In this document: positions 45,443 to 56,092 of the stretch, one piece after another
Layout: each line of letters opens with the position of its first letter
How positions within the stretch are numbered: the first letter of the stretch is position 1
Position numbers and translations under genes: made by a program
Notes under the pieces: model-generated
Seen by the model: only the letters and a program-made list of their open reading frames with translations
Database searches by the model: none
What the model was told of the DNA's origin: nothing
From: Adiantum capillus-veneris
Lineage: Eukaryota > Streptophyta > Polypodiopsida > Polypodiales > Pteridaceae
Assembly: GCA_014529385.2 (NCBI GenBank)
Contig: CM043952.1
Location: 58,424,119-58,488,118, forward strand
DNA length: 64,000 nt
Direction: 5' to 3'

Positions 45443-48393
45443 ATGGTTAACCCAATGGAGAAAGAGCCAGAGAGAGGTTCAGTAAAGGTGTTGGCAATGG
45501 ATGAGCTACCAGACATTTGTCCAATAGTAGATGTGTGGCATAAAAGGAAACATTTGGGACAAGGTTATGTGGATGGAGGAGCCCAAATATGTGTCATAAC
45601 ACACTCATGCGTTGAGAAGATGGGTCTCACAGTGGCTGGGTGTCAGGTTTTCAGATTAGATTATCAAACCATCAAAAAGTAAAATGCTTGGGTGTTGTAA
45701 AGAGCTTAGAAGTGGAGGCATATGATGCAAAGGCAGTGGTTGATTTTCATGTGATTCCAGTAGGGTTGGGAGCATATCCTATTATAATGGGCAGACCATG
45801 GTTACGTGCAGTGGGAGCTGTTCAAGATTGGCGACATGGTATGATTAGCCTCTATGGAAAGACAGGTACCAAGAAGCTTTATAATATGGACACAAGGAAA
45901 CGATTAGAGGAGCTTTATGAAGATGAGGATGAGTCTAGTGATGAAGACTCCTCCACGGTGACAGATGAGGATAGTGATAGTACTACCAGCAGTGATGAGG
46001 ATGTTGATGTTGCATTTCTTTTGATGGACAAAGAAATCCAGGAGTTTGGTTTAGTTGCATTTGCGAATGAGGTTGAAGATGAAAGTGAAGGGCCTTATGA
46101 AGTGATTGAAGGGCTGGTGCAAACCAAGGTTGAGTTGTCAAAGAAGCAGGAATTGATGACACAAATGATCAGTGGAGACCTCTCATCTATGGAGAAGGAT
46201 ATATATGTGCATATGCTGGATAGTTTTCCTGAGTTGTTCATTACTTCATATGAAGAGATCAGAGGGTTCAAGGGTGAAGAGATGCATATAGAGCTGAAAG
46301 AAGGTGCTAAGCCAGTGCGGCAAAGGCTAAGAAGGATGGGTCAAGAGCAAATGGAAGCCTTGCGAGAAGAGGTGGACAAGTTATTGAAGGCAGGGTTCAT
46401 AGTTCCAGTGGAGACCACAGAATGGGTGAGTCCAGTTGTAGTCAGTCCAAAGAAGGATGGGAAGTGGAGGATTTTTGTAGATTTTAAACCCTTAAATGCA
46501 TCCACTAAGAAGAACCCATATCCTCTTCCATTCATGGATCAGATCTTGGATTCAGTGGCAGGTTATGAGAGGTACAGTGTGTGTGATGGTTTTTCAGGCT
46601 ATTTTCAATTGAAGATTGCTCTTAAAGACCGCACAAAGACAACTTTCATTACGCCATGGGGCTGCTATTGCTACACAGTGCTGCCGTTTGGGTTGTCAAA
46701 TGGACCATCTTTCTATCAAGAAAGAGCAAATTGGGTGCTGGAACCATTCATTGGTAGTTGTGTTAAGGCTTTTATGGACGACTTCTGTGTCTACAACAGC
46801 AGGGCTGAACACCATGAGAAGTTGCAGATGGTATTAGCTCGATATGATGAATGTGGAGGACAACTAAACCCAAAGAAATGTCATCTAGCACAGTCAAGGG
46901 TGAAGTTGTTGGGCCACATGGTGTCAGAAAATGGCATTGAGGCTGATCCAGATAAGGTGAAGTCTATTATTCTTCTTCCATCACCTACGAGTACGAAGCA
47001 ATTGGAAACCTTTATACACAAAGTGAAGTACATGGGACGGTTTATTCCATTGTCTTCGCAGCTTCTTTATCCATTACAGCAAGTGGAAAAGCATGATCCA
47101 TTACAATGGGATGACAAGTGTGAAGAAGTGTTTCAAGAGGTGAAAGAGGTGTTAGGGGGGTTGTCAGCCATGCAGGCTCCTGATTGGGAGAAAGTTTTTT
47201 ATGTAAATCCATCAGTAGGGGATGATGCCATTGGAGCCATGCTATTGCAAAAGGGGAAGGGCAGCCATTATATGAGGCCAGTGTATTGTGCAAGCCGAGT
47301 GAAGTTGGTAGCGGAGAGAAAGTTCTCGGAAGTAGAGCTAGTGATGGCGAGTGTAATATTTGCTTGTCGACGATTTCGTCATTACTTGCTACCACGACCT
47401 TTTGTTTTCTTGACGAGCTATGCTTTTTTGCCACAGTTAATTAATGGCACTAACATGTCAAATGTGGTGAAGAAATGGGTAATTGAGCTGCAAGAGTTTG
47501 AGTTCTCTTTTCTAGTGGAAGACAGTACAAGGGCTACCCTAGCTGATTTGTTGACCTACAAGGAGAATCCCCTTATTGTTAAGGAAGAGGTGGTGAGAAA
47601 GGTAGTTGGAGAATTTCCACATATTAGCAATGCACATGTGTTGTTCATTGATGGCTCATACAGAAAGAGCCATGATGCGGCTTTGGGGGGTATAGCACTT
47701 TATGATCCAGAGGGGAAGCTAGTATGCAAGAGAGGGTTCAAATTGGATGCGCATAGTAACAATGAGGCTGAATATGCTACATTGGAAGCTGGATTACACA
47801 TTTGTTTGAAGCATGGGGTTAGAAGGTTGAGCATCAAAGGTGATGCCTTGTTAGTTGTGAAGCAAGTGCTGGGTGTGTGGAAGAGCAAGAACACCGCATT
47901 GAAGGAAATGTGTTTCAGAATTAAAGGTCTGTTAAAAAAGTTTGAAGCATGGAGCATCAGACATATTGAACGTGCTCTAAATGGAGAGGCACATGAAGCA
48001 GCTCAAGGCATGATTGGGGAGCTATTTGTGTTGAGGACCACTTTACCTCTTTATCATGGCCGGGAAAGTTTGGCTCAAGAAGAGGAGTTTTTGCTAACAG
48101 GAATCATTCCAAAGGAGATTCAGAAGTCTAAAAAGTATGTCTTTGTGCGTAGAGCATACAGGCACAAATTGATTGGTGATGTCTTATACATGAAAGGGGC
48201 TGATCTCGTGTTGAGACGTGTACCTTGGCGGGAGGATCTTTACAGAGTGTTGGAAGAGAATCATGAAGGCGCATGTGGTGGCCATTTTGCTCTAAAGATC
48301 ACCTTGCATAAGATTTTTTCAATTGGTGTAGGCCTTGCATCAATTGGTGTAGGTCTTGCAATAGGTGTCAAGCATTTGGGAAGAGAGTGTTGA
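45443..48393 (+). pseudogene. Gy-H protease, RT, RNase H and archaeal-type RNase H
   Basis: Protease active site VDGGAQIC at 45572; a frameshift near 45650 moves into the 917-codon frame 45640-48393, which starts with the partner motif PIIMGRPW. An acidic Ser/Asp linker follows, then RT: KDGKWRIFVDFKPLN, SVCDGFSGYFQ, and active site AFMDDFCVYNS near 46774. A first RNase H is degenerate. A second RNase H (VLFIDGSYRKSHDAALGG at about 47640, NNEAEYATLEAG, SIKGDALLVVKQ, NGEAHEAA) is of the archaeal type seen in Tat elements. It ends in the integrase zinc finger, which is deleted internally and carries a 21-bp tandem duplication (48320-48360). Confidence 0.92.
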
Positions 48394-49409
48394 AGCCAGA
48401 GCTACGAAAAACCATTATGGCGTTTGATGTGTTTGAAAAGTGGGGGATTGATGCAATAGGCCCGTTACCTATCACAAGCAGGGGCAAAAGCTATATTTTG
48501 ACGGTAGTGGACTATCTTTCTAGATGGGCAGCGGCTATAGTAGTAAAATAGATCACTGCAAAGGATGTGGCAAAATTTGTGTATGATGAAATATGTTGCA
48601 AGTTTGGGGTGCCATTAGAGCTACTTTCAGATAAGGGGCCAGGATTTAGAGCTAAACTGCTAGACTTCTTATGCACAAAGATGAAGATTAGGCACCAGCA
48701 TACCACTCCTTATTACCCGCAGTGTAATGGCTTAAATGAAAGATTCAATGGTGAGTTGGTACAAATTCTTTCTAAAGCGACAGAGCACCAAGGAAAGAAT
48801 TGGGATTTGGAATTGCCTAGTGCATTATGGGCTTACCGTACTTCGGTGAAGACAGGTACAGGGTTTACTCCATTTCATTTGGTGTATGGAAAGGAAGCAC
48901 TATTGCCTGTGGAGGTAGAGTTGCCTGCGGTCAAAATGTTAGAGAAGTTTCTTGGGCCGCCTAGTGACGCATTCAAAGAGAGGCTCTTGCAGTTACAAGA
49001 GGTCCAATTGGATAGGATGAGCGCATTGGAGCATTATGGGAAGATGCAAGATAGGGCTTTGGCAAAGATAAGTGAAAAGGTCAAAAGTAAGGGTATCAAG
49101 AAGCATGACTTGGTTTTGCGCTACAATAGTAAGCTGGACAACACCTTCCAAAAGAAGTTTCAAATTAAGTGGGAAGGCCCTTTCAAGGTAGTGGAGTGTT
49201 TTCCAAATGGCACATATCAGCTGGCTAACCTGGATGGTGTTCTACATAAGTCAAGGGTAAATGGATTGCGTCTTAAATTGTATCATTCTAGATTGATGAT
49301 GGTGGAGCAAGATGAGCTGTCTGTGGAGCAAGCAATGTTGGTGAAGGATGAGAAGACCTGTGATGCGGCGAGTCTCATATCTCTCTTTGCTGCTGCTGAT
49401 CATGAATGA
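48394..49409 (+). pseudogene. Gy-H integrase core and C-terminal domain
   Basis: After a frameshift: remaining zinc-finger Cys pair (CNRCQ, in the second frame), Asp in WGIDAIGPLP, a TAG near 48549, Asp in LLSDKGPGF, Glu in NGLNERFNGEL, and a GPF module (WEGPFKVVECFPNGTYQL). 48567-49409 is open for 280 codons. It ends 28 bp before the 3' LTR. Confidence 0.9.
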
Positions 49410-49420
49410 TCTAGCAGGCT

Positions 49421-49437
49421 AGGGGATGGGCAAATTA
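49421..49437 (+). other. Polypurine tract region of Gy-H
   Basis: AGGGGATGGGCAAATTA immediately before TGTCAGG of the 3' LTR. Confidence 0.6.
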
Positions 49438-50447
49438 TGTCAGGAGTTTTTTTGAGCAAGGGATTGTGCATATGTACATACACATGCATGGTGCATCGAA
49501 TAAAGGATTGCCCAATTTCCATAGCCAGTTGGTTACGTGGGGCCCACATGTGTACAGGTAGGACAACATGTACATAGTGCATCGATTTTCACTATCACCA
49601 GTACCAGTATGTTTTTTCTACAATAATGAGGAGTTTATAGCACGTAAAACTTCTCGAGGAAGCTATCCGCGGGCCGACGACATGAGGTAAGCAGATGGCG
49701 TCAGATGCGTCAGATGGGGTCAATATTTGCACGCGGATGAGGACGGACACAACGTGGGTGTTTTCTTGTGAGAGTTATGCAAAAAGGTCATCATTAGGAC
49801 CACTTTTTGGGGCCACTTCACGTGGTGGCGAGATGAATTATTGGAAAAAAGCTGAGTGCCAGGTGTGCGAATGATGCAAAAAGGTGACAACTATGCACTG
49901 CGAGGTCAGTTTTTGGCCTGTTCGGGGTCCGTTTGAGGTCATCTAAAAGGCCAAGGGTGAACAAGTAATAAAGCTAAGTGTGGGAACTGAAAAAATAGAG
50001 AGAAGACCAGAAAAAACGTGGAGAAGAGAGGAGGAACAGCCACAACTGTGTTTTTGGGGTTTTTGGAGCCTATTTTGGCCGTAAACTGCTCATCCGAGGT
50101 CGGATTTGAGCACTTTGGAATTGTAGACTGGGGTTTTGGGCCGTTCCGGACGTGATGGCGCTTTCCATTTTGCCAAATTTCTCACTCTTTTCCTGTTGTT
50201 TTTCTGTGTAAGTTTCTCCTATGAGCGAAGTTTCTGCTCTAGTTTGTGATTGTATTTGGCTTATTTTACCTATATTGTGTGAGATATTTGACCCATTGGT
50301 GTTGGCCCAAGCTCAATTGTACCTAAACATCAGAAATTCTCCTCTTTTGAGATGAGTTTTTTAGGTGTGTGTGTGTGTGTGTCTGTGTGGAGTGGGCAAG
50401 TGGATAGTCTCTCTCCTCTCACTCCAGAGGTGTGTTCCCTGTCTCGG
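49438..50447 (+). repeat. 3' LTR of Gy-H, truncated
   Basis: Matches 41880-about 42910; it stops at CTGTCTCGG, where Gy-I LTR sequence begins. Confidence 0.9.
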
Positions 50448-50642
50448 ATATATCTAATCTCATCTCTTTAACCAAATCTATCTCTTTCAGTCTTAGTAAT
50501 TCATCCTCTCTAGGTTCTCTTTGCTACAGGTACATCTCTCCCCGCAGTATCCTTATTGCCTACAGGCAAGAATAGGGCTTGGGAGGGAAACTTCTCATCT
50601 CTTCACTTCTCTCATATCTACATTTCTCACATACTATCCTAG

Positions 50643-50861
50643 ATGAATAACCCACATGATGATAATTTCTATCGCTTTCACTCTGTACGATCTATTAGAA
50701 TTAACATATGGATTAGCTGTAAAATACACTTTCAACAACGTATAGTGTTTCTCTTTGGCCCAGAAAGGCTCAATGAAATACTTCTATCACCGGATCCCAT
50801 CATACTACCTCTCATAGACTATAATTTTTGTTTTGATGTAAGCGTAGTTATCTTGCTATGA
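50643..50861 (+). CDS. smORF1 of Gy-I, 72 aa
   Basis: Belongs to the leader smORF family; gapless match to Gy-H (35 of 72) and Gy-A (19 of 72). It ends FDVSVVILL with the TGA of an ATGA overlap, so the next ORF starts 4 bp before this one ends, a layout that allows reinitiation. It lies in the LTR downstream of the predicted promoter, that is, in the RNA leader upstream of gag. The function is unknown. Confidence 0.75.
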   Translation: MNNPHDDNFYRFHSVRSIRINIWISCKIHFQQRIVFLFGPERLNEILLSPDPIILPLIDYNFCFDVSVVILL

Positions 50862-51070
50862 ACCAAGAGGATTTGTACACACAATTAATCCCAATCACTA
50901 GACAAAATATATATATTATGGTAAGCACAAAACTACAATTCCAAAGAACAATTCGTAGCCTATTTGGTCAGCTAAGATTGAATGCCATTAACTCATCCAT
51001 TAACCCTTTCATATTACCCATGATACGATATGACCATAGCCTTGATTTTTTCATCTTCGTATTGTTTTGA
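50858..51070 (+). CDS. smORF2 of Gy-I, 70 aa
   Basis: Paralogue of smORF1: shifted by two residues, about 20 positions agree, including K25, F28, Q29, I32, FG, R40, L41, N42, P50, LP, Y58 and a hydrophobic end (LDFFIFVLF). The start ATG overlaps the smORF1 stop. It is followed by a five-codon ORF and then the primer site. Confidence 0.72.
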   Translation: MNQEDLYTQLIPITRQNIYIMVSTKLQFQRTIRSLFGQLRLNAINSSINPFILPMIRYDHSLDFFIFVLF

Positions 51071-51277
51071 CATTCTCTTTTGCGTTCTTTCTTTGTGTGT
51101 GTGAGTGCAAGAGAGAAAGAGTGAGTCTTCTTTGATTGCATTTCTTTCCAAACCCTAGTCTTCATGGCATCTATGGTTTAACTCCTTCATATAGTTTTTG
51201 TTGAGTTCTCTCACAAACTCTCGCAGCCATAAGCCCGGTGCTTTCCTGGCAAGACCGCAAAGTTCTCGACATATTTT

Positions 51278-51297
51278 TGGTGAACCCAACGTGAACA
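51278..51297 (+). other. Primer-binding site of Gy-I, arm A
   Basis: TGGTGAACCCAACGTGAAC, six bases after the LTR end CGACA. Arm B has TGGTGAACCCGACGTGAAC (minus strand, 59975-59993). The tRNA is not identified. Confidence 0.6.
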
Positions 51298-51320
51298 AGC
51301 CGGGGTGAGAGTACATAAAG

Positions 51321-52730
51321 ATGGCGAGCAAAGTGGAGCAGCTATATGCTGAAATGAAAGAGCTTGCAGACAGATGCAAATGGCTTGAAGAAGAAGACCG
51401 GATTCAAAAAGCGATTGAAAGCGCTATGCAATCCGTATATAATGAGCTTAATATATTCGAAGGCTATGATCCAGAAGGATATCTTGAGTGCTATTGGACA
51501 GAGATGAGGCTTCATGCAATTCCAGAATCTCGGATGATTGCAGCATTTATTGAACTTGGGAGTGATGATTTCAAGCACCAACTTCAAGACTATGCAAATG
51601 TATATGCAAGCAACTGGGGTGAGTTTTCTACAGCTATAACACAGGTATGCTTGGAATATCAAGACCAAGAGATGGAGCAGACTGGAAGTGGATATGACCA
51701 GCTAGAGTTGGTGTCTCCTGTAAGCCAAGCAAGTGTCAACACATCCATACAGGCTAATTTAGAAGCAGTAATAGATGCATATCTTTTGCAAGATGCAAAT
51801 TTATTGTATGCAGATGAAGCAGACATAGTGGAAGCTATTTATGCACGTTTGGGTCATGTAACCTTTGTATCTCAAGATAATGACTCTCATGATGCTATCC
51901 AAGCGCCTGAAACAACTCAAAGCGACTTAGAGGATGATGCAAACTCGTCGGCTATGATAGATGATTTGGACGCTCCTTTTGATTCGTTTGAAGATGCACA
52001 TGAGTGTATATACAAGGATGAGGATGCTATGGTTTTGAGAGAGGATGTGAAGGGAAAACAGGTGGAAGACGGCTATATTAGTGATGTGCTACAATCTACT
52101 TTTGAGCAGATCCAGGAACTTTTACCAAGTTTAGAAGAGCCGGATGCCTATGCTGAAGACATATACCAGGATGAAGAAGTCATTATCAATGCTTTCCTAC
52201 GCGAGTTTGATCCATGTGGTACTACCCAAATGGATATTGCTAGCTGCGAAAGTGCTAATTTAGAGGGGGCGACTGAAAATCTCTTCTTTTGTGAGTATAG
52301 CTCTGCTAGTAGCATTGCGGATTGTGAAGTACCTCAGCTAGACGAGGTGGAAGAAGAGGAGTGCATTGACAGAGTAATATGTATGTCTTGTATATATGGG
52401 GTAGCAGATGTGATGCAGATGACTCATGAAATTGTGCCTTATTTAGAGCTAGATGCAGCAAGATTTCACAATTCCATGGTAGAGGAAGGAATGACAGATG
52501 CAGATTCTCTGCATGAGGATTGGGGTTCTGTGGATGAAGCTATGAATCTTCAAGATTCACAAATCAAAGATAGAAAAGTGTTTGGTTATGCTATACAGGT
52601 TGAAGGGACATTAGAGGATAGAGTAGAAGAGCAAGAAACCTCTTCGGATATGGTCTGTGATGGGGGTGATATTTCTTATCAGTGTGAAGATGCAAATAAA
52701 GATGCTTGCCATAAACTGCCTACTATATAG
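51321..52730 (+). CDS. Gy-I gag-like ORF, 469 aa (arm A)
   Basis: Starts 24 bp after the primer site (MASKVEQLYAEM). Residues 1-45 form a probable coiled coil; 50-120 (FEGYDPEGYL, IPESRMIAAFIEL, NWGEFSTAI) resemble the core of retrotransposon gag. The rest is long and very acidic, without a zinc knuckle. It ends in TAG, but the frame continues for 319 more codons to the LTR. The intact length in both arms suggests either recent duplication or selection. Gag identity is inferred from position and weak similarity. Confidence 0.65.
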   Translation: MASKVEQLYAEMKELADRCKWLEEEDRIQKAIESAMQSVYNELNIFEGYDPEGYLECYWTEMRLHAIPESRMIAAFIELGSDDFKHQLQDYANVYASNWGEFSTAITQVCLEYQDQEMEQTGSGYDQLELVSPVSQASVNTSIQANLEAVIDAYLLQDANLLYADEADIVEAIYARLGHVTFVSQDNDSHDAIQAPETTQSDLEDDANSSAMIDDLDAPFDSFEDAHECIYKDEDAMVLREDVKGKQVEDGYISDVLQSTFEQIQELLPSLEEPDAYAEDIYQDEEVIINAFLREFDPCGTTQMDIASCESANLEGATENLFFCEYSSASSIADCEVPQLDEVEEEECIDRVICMSCIYGVADVMQMTHEIVPYLELDAARFHNSMVEEGMTDADSLHEDWGSVDEAMNLQDSQIKDRKVFGYAIQVEGTLEDRVEEQETSSDMVCDGGDISYQCEDANKDACHKLPTI

Positions 52731-53687
52731 GGTTCTAAGAAATTCGGTTGCCTGCAGGTATGCAAACAATATCTGAGGCATAAAAGGGATTTAGGTCTTG
52801 TGTCACGGGGTATAAATTGCAAGCAGGTTTGTGAGCATCTATCTGCTATGGATAGGAAGGGTATACATGGTGATTCCTTGAAGCAAGAAGAGGATGCTAG
52901 CTCTATGCTGACACCAGAGTCATGTAACGAAGAAGGGTTCTCCCTAGATGAGTGGAGACATGATTCAGTTGAAGATAATTTAGCGATGGGTCAAAAAGGA
53001 AGAAGGGGTGAAGATATTGTGTGAGAGACTAACTCCAAGTAGATTTTTGAGCAGTCGGTTACAAGTGACCGGGAGCATACCTACCATGATGATTTGGAAA
53101 GGGAATTAGACACCATATTTGGGAGGTATGCAAAGTTTTATGATGTAAAGCTGGAGAGATATTTGGTAAAAGGTGAAAGAATTGATCAGATGTTTACCAT
53201 GCATATTTTTGAGGTTTCTCTCGATGTTGAAAAAGGCTATCTAGAGGATTCTTTTGAGAATGAAGATGCAGATTCAGACTTCTATGCGAAAGAGGTACAT
53301 ATGGATTTAGAGGTTGGTGAGAAGGTTGAAGTGCAGTTTCAAAAAAAATTCAAGTATATAACAGGAAGCCTGCAAGTGTTTTTTGAAGAGGAGGATGAGG
53401 AACTTATGTCTCTACGTCTTGAAGATTTTGTGCATAATGGACATTTGTTACAGATGTTTTGGAGACAGATGTATATAACAATTCCTTCTCATCCGAGAGG
53501 AATTAAAAGATGGGGAGAATTTCAATGCTTAGTACAATACAAGTTTTTGAGTTACCCATATGATCCTGGAGGAGGTCATGGGATGACAGGGGATACAATT
53601 GCTTTCACAAGCTACCATGACGTTGGCACATGCCGGAGGATGTGGAGGTTTAGAGGGGGTGGATGTCGTGTTGTGACACGTACATAG
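52731..53687 (+). pseudogene. Gy-I continuation of the gag frame (arm A)
   Basis: Same frame as the 469-aa ORF, interrupted by TGA at about 53022 and TAG at about 53040; open pieces are 52800-53024 and 53094-53687. The last 197 codons end YPYDPGGGHGMTGDTIAF and RFRGGG over the polypurine tract, entering the LTR by about eight codons. No known domain is recognised. The first two stops are shared with arm B; the third differs. Confidence 0.6.
53650..53663 (+). other. Polypurine tract of Gy-I (arm A)
   Basis: TTAGAGGGGGTGGA directly before TGTCGTGTTG, the LTR start. The inverted equivalent in arm B is 57605-57618. Confidence 0.7.
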
Positions 53688-54486
53688 TGGGAACGCATGC
53701 TACAAGAGTTATCTTGTAATTTTTTGGATACATAATTATCTTTCCTATAATGTACATATGTATATTTAAGCATAATAATAAGCCTTCTATCTCATCCTAT
53801 TATTTTTCTCAAGGGTAACCTATTCTTACTTTACCATCAGAAAATACTATGGGAAAAGCATCAATAGCTCAGCCTCTTTAACTTGGGGCAAAAAGCATTG
53901 ATTCTTTATTTCTACTATCTCATTATCATCTCACACCCTAGCTAGATCCTATATCTAGGGTAAACTCCAATATATATATATTCTATGTATTTTTTATATT
54001 TTTCTTATATTTCCCTTTAAATAGCTACTAGGAGGGAATCATATCCTAGTGGGACACTAGGTGGCATGATTTTAAAGATACACTTATTTTAATGCATTAT
54101 TGCAAGCATGATTACAAAAGTTTGTCAAGGAGAAATGTCATGCTTTCATATGGCATGAGGTGTCCTTTGGAATCAAATGAAAGTCTAGGCTAAGGGGACC
54201 ACATGAAGACTTTTGCTGCCAGAAATGGACCCTATTTTGATGAATTTTTTACACAAGGTTCCAATCCGAATTGGAAAATGATTTTAGAATAACAATCGTA
54301 GCTAATGAGCTGAAGTTTCTGTCCATATTTTTACTTTTTTATTTGGAGCCACGGTTGAGGAGATATGATCAAAATACTGGACCCCAGTCTGCCCACATCA
54401 TGCAGGGACAGCTCATTTCTAACTTTTCCAATTCCTATTCACACTGGCTCCTCTCTTCTTGTGGAAACCCTTGGGGGTTCCCTTCA

Positions 54487-54498
54487 CCTATAAAAGGG
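54487..54498 (+). promoter_or_regulatory. TATA box of Gy-I LTR
   Basis: CCTATAAAAGGG. The inverted arm keeps it (about 56770-56780, minus). Transcription from here would carry the smORFs in the leader. Confidence 0.6.
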
Positions 54499-55037
54499 GA
54501 CCTCTTCTTCCTTGAAAAGGGAAGTCGAGCATTCAAGCCATTGATGAGAGGAATTCTTGAGGGAGTGAGTAGTAATGCCTAATTGTACTTAGCCATTAAT
54601 ATAATCCCAAGCCTACACTTTCTTAGAGAAAGACTAGCCATTCTTGTATGCTATCTTTGGAAGATCAACTCTAATCAAAGAAGGTTTTGCACTTGGCGTA
54701 TCAATCAACGTTGACTTATCCCCTCTTCTTCTCCCTCCATCAATAATGGTGTCGAAGGGTTTGTCAAGTAAGATGTGTTCTACATTGATGTTTTCTTGAT
54801 TTCTTGTTCTTTTTCTTTTCATCTCTAATCCAACATATATATATATATCTAATCTCATCTCTTTAACCAAATCTATCTCTTTCACTCTTAGTAATTCATC
54901 CTCTCTAGGTTCTCTTTGCTACAGGTACATATCTCCCCGCAGTATCATTATTGCCTACGGGCAAGAATAGGGCTTGGGAGGGAAACTTCTCATCTCTTCA
55001 CTTCTCTCATATCTACATTTCTCACATACTATCCTAG

Positions 55038-55256
55038 ATGAATAACCCACATGATGATCATTTCTATCGCTTTCACTCTGTACGATCTATTAGAATTAAC
55101 GTATGGATTAGCCGTAAAATACACTTTCAACAACGTATAGTGTTTCTCTTTGGCCCAGAAAGGCTCAATGAAATACTTCTATTACCGGATCCCATCATAT
55201 TACCTCTCATAGACTATAATTTTTCTTTTGATGTAAGCGTAGTTATCTTGCTATGA
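55038..55256 (+). CDS. smORF1 copy in Gy-I 3' LTR
   Basis: 72 aa, a few substitutions from 50643-50861 (for example R26 instead of C26). Overlaps the next ORF by ATGA. Confidence 0.7.
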   Translation: MNNPHDDHFYRFHSVRSIRINVWISRKIHFQQRIVFLFGPERLNEILLLPDPIILPLIDYNFSFDVSVVILL

Positions 55257-55465
55257 ACCAAGAGGATTTGTACACACAATTAATCCCAATCACTAGACAA
55301 AATATATATATTATGGTAAGCACAAAACTACAATTCCAAAGAACAATTCGTAGCCTATTTGGTCAGCCAAGATTGAATGCCATTAGCTCATCCATTAACC
55401 CTTTCATATTACCCATGATACGATATGACCATAGCCTTGATTTTTTCATCTTCGTATTGTTTTGA
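55253..55465 (+). CDS. smORF2 copy in Gy-I 3' LTR
   Basis: 70 aa, nearly identical to 50858-51070. Confidence 0.7.
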   Translation: MNQEDLYTQLIPITRQNIYIMVSTKLQFQRTIRSLFGQPRLNAISSSINPFILPMIRYDHSLDFFIFVLF

Positions 55466-55676
55466 CATTCTCTTTTGCGTTCTTTCTTTGTGTGTGTGAG
55501 TGCAAGAGAGAAAGATCAGTGAGTCTTCTTTGATTGCACTTCTTTCCAAACTCTAGTCTTCATGGCATCTATGGTTTAACTCCTTCATATAGTTTTTGTT
55601 GAGTTCTCTCACAAACTCTCACAGCCATAAGCCCGGTTCTTTCCAGGCAAGACCGCAAAGTTCTCGACATATTTTT

Positions 55677-56092
55677 GGTAAGCACAAAACTACAATTCCA
55701 AAGAACAATTCGTAACCTATTTGGTCAGCCAAGATTGAATGCCATTAACTCATCCATTAACCCTTTCATATTACCCATGATACGATATGACGATAGCCTT
55801 GATGTTTTCACCTTCGTATTGTTTTGACATTCTCTTTTGCGTTCTTTCTTTGTGTGTGTGAATGCAAGAGAGAAAGAGTGAGTTTTCTTTGATTGCACTT
55901 CTTTCCAAACCCTAGTCTTCATGGCATCTATGGTTTAACTCCTTCATATAGTTTTTGTTGAGTTCTCTCACAAACTCTCACAGCCATAAGCCCGGTGCTT
56001 TCCTGGCAAGACCGCAAATTTCTCGACATATTTTTGGTGAACCCGACGCGAATCTGCTAGGGTGAGAGTACATAAAGATGGCTGGCCAAGTA
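55677..56092 (+). repeat. Partial duplication of Gy-I LTR end, primer site and gag start
   Basis: Repeats 55317 onward: smORF2 without its start (to 55827), the LTR end, a primer-site variant (GGTGAACCCGACGCGAA) and a gag ATG context, then switches at about 56093 to the inverted arm. The 5' junction lies in the shared string TGGTAAGCACAAAAC, so short-homology joining is likely. Confidence 0.8.

Larger units (their letters stand above)
41880..50447 (+). mobile_element. Gy-H: Tat-like Ty3/gypsy element, 3' LTR truncated
   Basis: 5' LTR, primer site, 72-aa smORF, gag, protease, RT, two RNase H domains, integrase, polypurine tract and a 3' LTR cut at 50447. The second, archaeal-type RNase H marks the Tat group among plant gypsy elements. 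Stops and frameshifts in gag, protease and integrase make it inactive. The last ~125 bp of the 3' LTR are replaced by Gy-I sequence, so no target duplication can be read. Confidence 0.92.
50448..51271 (+). repeat. Gy-I 5' LTR remnant (arm A)
   Basis: Matches 54843-55669. The first 1.2 kb, with the TATA box, is missing, and the remnant is fused to the Gy-H 3' LTR. It contains smORF1 and smORF2. Confidence 0.8.
53664..55669 (+). repeat. 3' LTR of Gy-I (arm A), 2.0 kb
   Basis: TGTCG...CGACA. It contains a TATA box, then two smORFs near its 3' end. Its 3' 827 bp match the 5' remnant at 50448-51271. Confidence 0.75.

Noticed and set aside
47042-47434. 130-codon antisense ORF, and many similar ones opposite pol and gag
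   Set aside because: Shadow frames of well-supported coding strands, with no protein-like features.
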